Of a stretch of DNA of 5,062 nucleotides, positions 1 to 5,062 are shown piece by piece. Position 1 is the stretch's first letter. Every line of letters starts with the position of its first letter. Source of the stretch: Alphaproteobacteria bacterium (GTDB taxonomy: Bacteria; Pseudomonadota; Alphaproteobacteria; Rhizobiales; Aestuariivirgaceae); the NCBI GenBank assembly GCA_026400595.1, contig JAPLOT010000200.1, positions 1-5,062 of the forward strand, in the 5' to 3' direction. The translations under genes were made by a program, and so were the position numbers. Below the pieces are notes generated by a model. It was given only the letters and a program-made list of their open reading frames with translations, was not told the origin of the DNA and made no database searches.

Positions 1-786
1 CCTTTCCTGCGCAACTTCGATCCGTACGAGGGCCATTCGTGGGCCTCGGGCGATGCGAACTTCGATGCCGGCAACAACCAGGAGTCGTCGTCGGAGGCGG
101 TCAACGCATGGGCGGGCTTGATGCTCTGGGGCGAGGCGACCGGCGACCGCAAGCTGCGCGATCTCGGTGCCTTCCTGCTGACGAGCGAGATCGCCTCCGT
201 CAACCAGTACTGGTTCGACCCGGACAGACAGGTGCTGGCGCCGGAATACGGCAAGCCATTCGCCGCCATGGTGTTCGGCGGCAAGTACGCCTTCAATACC
301 TGGTGGACCCAGGAACCTCGGCAGATCTTCGGCATCAACCTGCTGCCGATCACCACGGCCTCGACCTACCTGGCGGCGGACCCGCAGTACATCCGCGCCC
401 TCGTCGCCGCCTTGCCGGCGGACGTCAAGGCCTACCAGGCGCGCGGCGGGGACGATGGCACGCCGGCCGACATCTGGCAGGACGTCATTGCCTCCTACGC
501 CGCGCTCGGCGATCCCGAGAGTGGCACCTCGCTCTGGAACCGCAAGGGCAACGTCGAATGGGGCGAGACGCGCTCGCACACAGCGTACTGGCTTGCAAGT
601 CTCAGGGAGATGGGTACGCCCGATTTGTCGGTCACGGCCGACACGCCGCTGTACGCGGTGTTCAAGGACAAGAGCGGAGCGCGGACCTACCTCGCCTACA
701 ACGCGCGAAGTTCACCCATCAAGGTGACTTTCAGCACCGGCAAGTCCGTCGATGTCGCGCCGAAGTCGCTGGTGCGCACGCGCTGA
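1..786 (+). CDS. Glycoside hydrolase family 81 endo-beta-1,3-glucanase, C-terminal part (5' end cut by window)
   Basis: The frame is open from the first base and ends at TGA 784-786, giving 261 residues. Near the start it carries the GH81 signature: D7 followed by GHSWASG (11-17), then NQESSSE (26-32) and N35/W37. In this family the Asp before GHSWASG and the two Glu of the ESSSE block (E28 and E32 here) form the active site that hydrolyses internal beta-1,3-glucan bonds by inversion. After the helical catalytic part (through about residue 205), the tail from about 208 to 261 is rich in beta-strand and Thr/Ser, as in the C-terminal sandwich of bacterial members. Bacterial GH81 enzymes are usually several hundred residues longer, so most of the protein, including any signal peptide, lies upstream of the window. 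Likely exported, for degrading fungal, algal or storage laminarin-type glucans. The first internal ATG (118) is not the start, because the catalytic motif lies before it. Confidence 0.93.
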   Translation, partial: PFLRNFDPYEGHSWASGDANFDAGNNQESSSEAVNAWAGLMLWGEATGDRKLRDLGAFLLTSEIASVNQYWFDPDRQVLAPEYGKPFAAMVFGGKYAFNTWWTQEPRQIFGINLLPITTASTYLAADPQYIRALVAALPADVKAYQARGGDDGTPADIWQDVIASYAALGDPESGTSLWNRKGNVEWGETRSHTAYWLASLREMGTPDLSVTADTPLYAVFKDKSGARTYLAYNARSSPIKVTFSTGKSVDVAPKSLVRTR

Positions 787-795
787 GACGCAGGC

Positions 796-824
796 GTCGG
801 GCGAGGCCTTGCCGCCTGCCCGAT
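796..824 (+). terminator. Hairpin after the GH81 gene, possible transcription terminator without U tract
   Basis: TCGGGC (797-802) can pair with GCCCGA (818-823), and an inner GGC/GCC pair closes on a CTT loop (805-813). It lies 10 bases past the GH81 stop, where a terminator is expected. No run of T follows, so it is not a classical intrinsic terminator. It could be a Rho-associated 3' stem or a chance fold in G+C-rich DNA. Confidence 0.3.
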
Positions 825-848
825 CGCTGCGGAAAATTCTGCGGCCAT

Positions 849-854
849 AAGGAG
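849..854 (+). promoter_or_regulatory. Shine-Dalgarno site of the aldo/keto reductase gene, decides the start
   Basis: AAGGAG lies 8 bases before ATG 863. An in-frame GTG at 857 is only 2 bases from this site and is too close, so the gene starts at 863. Confidence 0.8.
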
Positions 855-862
855 CCGTGCAG

Positions 863-1861
863 ATGCCAGTACAACACAAGCGCCTGGGCGCCCACGGCGC
901 ACTGGTCAGCAACCTGTGCCTGGGCACCATGAACTTCGGCTGGGTCACCAGCGAAGAGGACAGCTTCGCGATCATGGATCGTGCCCTGGAGCTGGGCATC
1001 AACTTCTTCGACACCGCCGACGTTTACGGCTGGTCGGTGGAACACGGCACGACCGAGGAGATCATCGGCCGCTGGCTGGCACAGGGCGGCGGCCGCCGGG
1101 ACGCGGTGATACTCGCCACCAAGGTCTACAATCCGGTGACGCGCAAAGCGAACCGGCGTGAGCCCAACGCCGACGGCCGCAGCCTGTCGGCGGTCAAGAT
1201 CAAGAAGCACTGCGAAGGCAGCCTGCGACGCCTGCAGACGGACTGGATCGACCTCTACCAGATGCACCACGTCGATCGCTCCTGCCCGTGGGACGAAGCG
1301 TGGCAGAGCTTCGGCGCCCTGGTGCAGCAGGGCAAGATCGTCTACACGGGCTCGAGCAACTTCGCCGGCTGGGACATCGCCACGGCCTGCCAGGAAGCAT
1401 CCCGGCGCGGCATGAGCGGCCTGGTGAGCGAGCAGAGCATTTACAACCTCAACAGCCGCATGATCGAGCTCGAGGTCGTCCCTGCCTGTCGCCATTACGG
1501 ATTGGGCCTGATCCCCTGGAGCCCGCTGGCCGGCGGCCTGTTGGGCGGCGCGCTGGGCAAGGCGCAGGCGGGACGGCGCATGGACGCCAGCTTCGTCAAG
1601 CAATTAGAAACCAACCGTTCCAAGCTCGAGCGGTACGAGGCGCTCTGCAAGGAACTGGGCGAGGAGCCTGGCGCCGTGGCGCTGGCCTGGCTGCTGCACA
1701 ACCCGGCGGTCACTGCCCCGATTATCGGTCCGCGCACGCTGGAACAGATGGAAAGCGCCGTGCGCGCCACGGAAATCGCGCTAAGTGCCGACGTGCTCAA
1801 GCGACTGGACGAAATCTTCCCCGGCCCCGGCGGCGAAGCGCCTGTGGCCTACGCCTGGTAG
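863..1861 (+). CDS. Aldo/keto reductase (NADPH-dependent oxidoreductase, bacterial YajO/Tas-like type)
   Basis: This complete 332-residue protein has the usual length of single-domain bacterial aldo/keto reductases, which fold as a cytoplasmic (beta/alpha)8 barrel and reduce carbonyls with NADPH. The catalytic tetrad is visible: D50 and Y55 in FFDTADVYG (48-56), K87 in ATK (85-87) and H135 in YQMHHVD (132-138). The N-terminal LGTMNFG (20-26), GSSNF (163-167), the PWSPLAGGLL strand-loop (218-227) and IIGPRT (287-292) near the C-terminus match the family's barrel and cofactor-binding segments. The start at ATG 863 is set by AAGGAG 8 bases upstream. It ends at TAG 1859-1861. It sits 76 bases after the GH81 stop on the same strand and could be transcribed from its own promoter or by read-through. 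The physiological substrate cannot be read from sequence; a sugar aldehyde or a small reactive aldehyde are both possible. No defect is seen. Confidence 0.95.
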   Translation: MPVQHKRLGAHGALVSNLCLGTMNFGWVTSEEDSFAIMDRALELGINFFDTADVYGWSVEHGTTEEIIGRWLAQGGGRRDAVILATKVYNPVTRKANRREPNADGRSLSAVKIKKHCEGSLRRLQTDWIDLYQMHHVDRSCPWDEAWQSFGALVQQGKIVYTGSSNFAGWDIATACQEASRRGMSGLVSEQSIYNLNSRMIELEVVPACRHYGLGLIPWSPLAGGLLGGALGKAQAGRRMDASFVKQLETNRSKLERYEALCKELGEEPGAVALAWLLHNPAVTAPIIGPRTLEQMESAVRATEIALSADVLKRLDEIFPGPGGEAPVAYAW

Positions 1862-1965
1862 CAGCATCGCCTAAGATATTGGTTGATTTGGCCCTGAGGC
1901 CTTGACTAAGTTTTGCCAGGTATCGCAATCGCCTTTCCCGATTTCGACGGGATTCAGGCGATGGT

Positions 1966-1972
1966 GAGAGGA
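1966..1972 (+). promoter_or_regulatory. Shine-Dalgarno-like site supporting a GTG start at 1982
   Basis: GAGAGGA lies 9 bases before GTG 1982, a good spacing. The in-frame ATG 1961 has only a weak CGGGA (1948-1952) before it, and TTG 1913 has no site. GTG 1982 also places the membrane anchor right at the N-terminus. ATG 1961 remains possible and would add 7 residues. Confidence 0.5.
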
Positions 1973-1981
1973 TCAAGCACC

Positions 1982-4066
1982 GTGCCCAAGGTCAAGAATG
2001 CTCTCTTCACGTTCATTGCGATCTTCTTCATCCCTCTGCTTTTCTTCGTTTTGCTCGAGTTGGTCCTCACGGCTCTTGGCGTCGGGAAATCGTTCGACTA
2101 CTTCAACAGGATTGACGTCAACGGCCGACCTCACTACCAGGAAAACCCCGATTTCGCTGACCAGTTCTATCCTCCGTCGCTGAATATCGGTCCGGTGGAA
2201 AACACCTTCGCCGAAGAGCGCAGCCCTGATTTGCTCAGGGTCTACATTTTTGGTGAATCCGCAGCACTGGGCTTCCCCCACAAGAACCACGGTCTTGACC
2301 GGCTACTGGCGGCCCAACTTCGAGCCGCGCTACCTTCGCGCAAGATCGAAGTCATCAATACGGCCATGACGTCGGTCAATTCCCATGTGATTTACGCCGT
2401 TGCGAAGTCCATCCCGGACAACTCCGCCGACTTTGCCGTCATCCTGATGGGCAACAATGAGGTCGTAGGTCCGTACGGCCCCGGCACCTTCAATCAGAAT
2501 TTCCTGAGAAACATTACCCTGATCCGGGGAATCCAGGCGCTGAAGCGCACGAGGACCTGGCAGGCCCTCAACAGCCTCATTCTGCAGGTCAGGCCTACCG
2601 ATGCGCAGCAGGACCTGAAGTGGGAAGGCATGCAGATGTTCACCGAGCACGCCGTGCCTCACGACGACCCTCGCATGGAAAGTGTCTAGGGCCACTTTGA
2701 GGACAACCTCGTCAGCATCATCGAGACGCTTCGCGGCAAGGGGATGCAGGTAGTGCTGTCCTCGGTGCCGGTCAACCTCCGGCACTCCGCGCCTTTCCTG
2801 TCTGTTCACCGGCGGGACCTGTCGCAGGAACATCAGGATCAATGGCGCGAATCGACCCACAAGGGAGCGCAGAGCGCTGATCAAGGAGACTGGGAGGCTG
2901 CCATTGCGCACTTTCAGGCAGCGTTGGCGATTGACCCCGACTATGCCGATACCCACTTCCGGCTCGCCACTGCCTTCGAAAACAACAGCCAATACGAGCA
3001 GGCCAAGACCCACTATCAGCGTGCCCTGGACCTGGACGCGTTACGATTTCGGGCCGACACAAGAATGAATCAGATCATCCAGCGGGTTGCCAGCAGCATC
3101 GGCAATGACGCATTCAGCTTTGTCGACAGCGCCGCTGCTTTCGAGCAGGCCAGCCAGCCGTTTCAGCCGGGCTGGAACCTGCTTCTCGAGCACGTTCATT
3201 ACGATTTCGCTGGAACGAGTGTTATCGCAGAAGAGGTATCCCGTTCGATCATCAGCAAGCTGCCCGGGGCTGATGCTTTCCAGCCATTGCCACGCGAAGA
3301 AGTCGCCAGGAGAGTCGGATTCCCGAATTTCGACACGATAGAGGAAATAAGGAATCTGCAGCGCATGATTCAGCGTCCGCCATTTCCAAGGCAGAGCAAT
3401 TACGCCAAGCTCCGGCGGTTTTTAGACGAGAAATTGCAGAGCGTGACCGAGGAAGTCGGATCTTCGATGGCAGTGATACAGAGACGCCAGGAGGTTACAG
3501 ATTCAGGTCTTACCGACTGGAAGGTTCACTTCGAACTGACCGTCCTGAACCAGCGCCTGCGCAACACAGAAGCGATGTATTACCACCTGAACAAGATTCT
3601 CGAGCTCTACCCACACAATCGTGAAACCTACATGAAGCTCGCCGAGGTCATGAGCAGGGACGGCAAATGGCGTGAGGTGATACCGTATCTCGAGCAGTCC
3701 CTCTACTACACCAGAGCCGATGAAACGAAGATTGCCGAGACCATGGGCTGGTTGGGCACGGCGTATCTCAGGACGGGAGAATATGAAAAGGCGACCGATC
3801 TGCTGCTGGAAGTGACCGAGAAGTATCCGGACCAGATTGCCCTGACTCTCAGGGCTTATGGCAACCTGATCAAGAGTTCACGGGAGCGTGGCCAGGTCAA
3901 GGACCTTGAACGCTATGTCGAAGATGCCCAGGGGTATGCCAGATCGCTGGTACGAAGCGGCAAGGACAAGGAATTCCCATTGCTGCAGCAGAGGATGTCA
4001 CAACTCATGACCATGGCCGGCTACAACGAAGAGGCCAAGGAGTGGGCCGAAGCGCAGGCGAAATGA
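1982..4066 (+). pseudogene. Membrane-anchored SGNH-type hydrolase with inserted and C-terminal TPR repeats, split by an in-frame amber codon
   Basis: One reading frame of 694 codons plus a TGA stop is broken only by TAG at codon 236; both sides lie in the same frame and read as one protein. Residues 6-30 form a hydrophobic membrane anchor. Next comes an SGNH/GDSL-like hydrolase domain: GES with candidate nucleophile S93 (91-93), a block II-like NTAM (126-129), and MGNNE with the oxyanion Asn (156-160). The last catalytic block, EHVH (403-406, equivalent to the DxxH block), comes after two TPR units (about 291-356) inserted in the domain. More TPR-like helices follow (about 525-620 and beyond). 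The family probably removes or transfers acyl groups on glycans or other exported material; the substrate is unknown. Translation up to the stop would give 235 residues without EHVH, so the product should be inactive. The 3' half has no good start: ATG 2744 has AAGGGG directly abutting it. Base content is visibly lower in G+C than in the flanking genes. Confidence 0.85.
2687..2689 (+). other. In-frame TAG codon interrupting the SGNH/TPR gene
   Basis: Translation reads DPRMESV, stop, GHFEDNLVSII, with coding character and the same frame on both sides and no indel. A single substitution explains it. A Tyr codon (TAC or TAT) is the likely ancestor, since an aromatic residue would suit this helix start, but CAG, AAG, GAG, TGG, TCG and TTG are also one step away. 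TAG also ends the aldo/keto reductase gene in this window, so general reassignment of TAG is unlikely. Confidence 0.9.
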
Positions 4067-4082
4067 TTGCGCTTGAACTGAG

Positions 4083-4691
4083 TTGCCCGAGGAGCTCGTA
4101 GCCGCCGTCGCGGCGCAATACGGCAGGAATCTCCTGGGCTCCGCGAAAGCGACCAATATCCTCGGTGTTTCCGCGTACTACCATGACAGTGCCGCCGCGT
4201 TGTTGAAGGACGGAGAGCTGGTCGCGGCCGTCCAGCAGGAACGATTCTCCCGCAAGAAGCACGACGCCCGGTTTCCCCGGGAAGCGATCAGTTGCTGCCT
4301 CGAAGCGGAAGGCCTGCGTCTTGCTGAGGTCGACCGCATCGTCTTCTATGACAAGCCGCTCATCAAGTTCGAGCGGCTGCTCGAGACTTACGCCAGCTAT
4401 GCGCCGCGCGGATTTCGGCCCTTCGTCGCGGCGATGCCCGTCTGGCTCAAGGAAAAGCTCTATCTCAAGAGCCTGCTCCGCAAGGAGCTAGCGCAGCTCG
4501 GTGACTGCAAACCGACAGGGCTTCCCCCGCTGCTCTTCGCGGAGCATCATCAGTCGCACGCCGCCTCGGTGTTCTGCTTCAGCCCTTTCGAGCGCGCGGC
4601 CGTGCTCTGTCTCGATGGCGTTGGTGAATGGGCGACAACCTCGACGTGGCTGGGTGCCGGCGCGAGCCTGGAGCCGCTCTGGGAAATCGAC
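4083..4691 (+). pseudogene. Carbamoyltransferase (CmcH/NodU/TobZ family), N-terminal fragment only
   Basis: Family similarity starts at 4152 with TNILGVSAYYHDSAAAL, the typical N-terminus, and runs 180 codons to WEID at 4691. Also visible are QQERFSRKKHDARFP (about 4218-4262) and the metal and substrate site EHHQSHAAS with LDGVGE (about 4548-4628). In TobZ two His of the HxxxH motif and the Asp of the second motif bind iron. Such enzymes transfer a carbamoyl group from carbamoyl phosphate, via carbamoyl-adenylate, to a hydroxyl of a sugar or metabolite. They are normally about 550-620 residues with a Kae1-like and a YrdC-like domain; here the rest of the first domain and the entire second are gone, so no activity is expected. 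The only start codon in frame before the similarity is TTG 4083, without a Shine-Dalgarno site. It begins 16 bases after the SGNH/TPR stop and looks like part of the same operon. Confidence 0.85.
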
Positions 4692-4705
4692 CGCCGCACC
4701 GCTCT
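4688..4705 (+). other. Deletion or rearrangement junction between carbamoyltransferase and SxtJ remnants
   Basis: Up to 4691 the third frame matches the carbamoyltransferase family, which normally continues from WEI(D/H) into a conserved FPHSLGLLY-type segment. Here that segment is absent. From about 4699-4705 the first frame matches the middle of an SxtJ-type membrane protein. The two families meet within roughly 15 bases, with no gene boundary, stop or start between them. About two thirds of the carbamoyltransferase and roughly the first 40 codons of SxtJ are missing. Confidence 0.8.
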
Positions 4706-4959
4706 GGTTGCTGGCCCTGATCCACCCGCCCTGGTTGCGCGGGATTTATCGGGCGTGGATGCGTTTCGGCCTGCTCGCGAGCCGGGTGATGACCCCGCTC
4801 CTGCTCGGCATCGTCTTTTTCGTTATGATCTCGCCGATGGCGATGGTCAGGCGTCTCATGGGCAAGGACTCGATGCAGAGGGCGTTCGATCCGAACCAGG
4901 ACAGCTACCGCGTTCAGAGCACCAGGAGCCCGAAGGAAAAGCTGGAGCGACCTTTCTGA
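4699..4959 (+). pseudogene. SxtJ-family membrane protein, C-terminal fragment lacking its start
   Basis: About 86 residues in the first frame resemble the C-terminal two thirds of SxtJ-type proteins (usually about 120-140 residues). A hydrophobic stretch leads to HPPWLRGIYRAWMRFG (about 4723-4770), the best-conserved block. It is followed by a second membrane helix (TPLLLGIVFFVMISP, about 4792-4836), then RRLMGKDSMQRAFDP and a hydrophilic tail ending at TGA 4957-4959. The family function is unknown; its members sit next to carbamoyltransferase genes. The natural N-terminus and first membrane segment are lost at the junction. In this frame the only upstream start is GTG 4501, which would first run 60-odd codons through the carbamoyltransferase DNA in the wrong frame, so that longer reading frame is not a genuine gene. 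Its stop overlaps the start of the next gene. Confidence 0.78.
4942..4947 (+). promoter_or_regulatory. Shine-Dalgarno site of the DUF5989 gene
   Basis: CTGGAG lies 11 bases before ATG 4959, inside the end of the SxtJ remnant. The spacing is slightly long, and translational coupling through the TGATG overlap probably helps. Confidence 0.45.
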
Positions 4960-5062
4960 TGCTGGAATTCCTGAAAGACTTCTGGGCCTTCATGCGGGAG
5001 CGCAAGAAGTTCTGGCTTGCCCCGATAATCCTGGTAATGATCCTGCTCGGCGCCCTGATCGT
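4959..5062 (+). CDS. DUF5989 (SxtK-like) small membrane protein, N-terminal part (cut by window end)
   Basis: ATG 4959 overlaps the SxtJ stop as TGATG, the usual coupling in this cassette. The 34 visible residues begin MLEFLKDFWAFMRERKKFW, an amphipathic and basic segment, then enter a membrane helix from about residue 19 (FWLAPIILVMILLGALI) that runs off the window. Members of the family are very short, about 50 residues, so most of the protein is visible and nothing in it looks damaged. The role is unknown; the gene regularly follows sxtJ-like genes beside carbamoyltransferases (sxtI-sxtJ-sxtK order), which suggests the small membrane proteins help that enzyme or present its substrate at the membrane. 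Because both preceding genes are broken, it may now be a functionless survivor. It also lies in the same frame as the carbamoyltransferase fragment, with no stop between. Confidence 0.8.
   Translation, partial: MLEFLKDFWAFMRERKKFWLAPIILVMILLGALI

Noticed and set aside
39..932. 297-codon reading frame on the + strand over the GH81 region
   Set aside because: It overlaps the GH81 frame, which has clear catalytic motifs. Its translation is Arg/Gly/Ala-rich with no family features, as expected of a shadow frame in G+C-rich DNA.
731..1603. 290-codon reading frame on the - strand
   Set aside because: It is antisense to the aldo/keto reductase, shows no recognisable motif, and is a composition-driven open frame.
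1890..1901. GGCC-N4-GGCC palindrome after the aldo/keto reductase gene
   Set aside because: A 4-base stem, not extendable, with only a short T run 10 bases later; too weak to call a terminator.
1883..1930. Promoter (TTGACT at 1902-1907 or TTGATT at 1883-1888) or sigma-54 site before the SGNH/TPR gene
   Set aside because: No convincing -10 hexamer lies at the right spacing from either -35-like box, and the GG and GC pairs needed for sigma-54 are not 12 bases apart.
2687..2689. TAG as pyrrolysine or reassigned sense codon
   Set aside because: The family is not known for pyrrolysine, and TAG 1859-1861 is a genuine stop at the expected end of the aldo/keto reductase.
2330..3013. 227-codon reading frame on the - strand crossing the amber codon
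   Set aside because: It is antisense to the SGNH/TPR gene, low in recognisable features, with no ribosome site of note.
2744..4066. Separate TPR gene starting at ATG 2744
   Set aside because: The frame and protein continue from upstream of the TAG, the ATG lies inside the hydrolase domain, and AAGGGG abuts the ATG with no spacing. It is the 3' half of a broken gene.
4501..4959. 152-residue protein from GTG 4501
   Set aside because: Its first 60-odd codons read the carbamoyltransferase DNA in the wrong frame; only the part after the junction is SxtJ.

Overview
The window holds the end of one gene, one intact gene, and a damaged gene cassette, all on the + strand. The G+C-rich coding style and strong Shine-Dalgarno sites suggest a high-GC bacterium, probably a proteobacterium. 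That is an inference from composition and gene families; there is no rRNA or other taxonomic marker. TAG ends the aldo/keto reductase gene, so the standard bacterial code seems to apply.

Layout. (1) 1-786 is the C-terminal third or so of a glycoside hydrolase family 81 endo-beta-1,3-glucanase; its 5' part lies outside the window. (2) 863-1861 is a complete aldo/keto reductase with a full catalytic tetrad. (3) 1982-4066 is one continuous reading frame for a membrane-anchored SGNH-type hydrolase carrying TPR repeats, split by a single in-frame TAG at 2687-2689. (4) From about 4083 there is the N-terminal ~180-residue part of a CmcH/NodU/TobZ-type carbamoyltransferase. It stops abruptly at about 4691 and is joined directly to the C-terminal two thirds of an SxtJ-type membrane protein (to 4959). 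(5) At 4959 a DUF5989 (SxtK-like) small membrane protein starts, coupled to SxtJ by a TGATG overlap, and runs off the window.

The last three genes have the order carbamoyltransferase - SxtJ - SxtK/DUF5989, the arrangement known as sxtI-sxtJ-sxtK in saxitoxin clusters and also found beside carbamoyltransferases elsewhere in bacteria. With a membrane SGNH hydrolase in front, an intact version would plausibly modify (carbamoylate, acylate or deacylate) a surface or exported glycan or small molecule; this role is inferred. Here the cassette carries at least two lesions, the amber codon and the deletion junction, and the carbamoyltransferase also lacks a normal start. It is either a decaying locus or a sequence with assembly or base-call errors. 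This cluster of lesions, and the SGNH fold with TPRs inserted between its catalytic blocks, are the points most worth a second look. I see no tRNA, rRNA, CRISPR array, transposase or attachment site.
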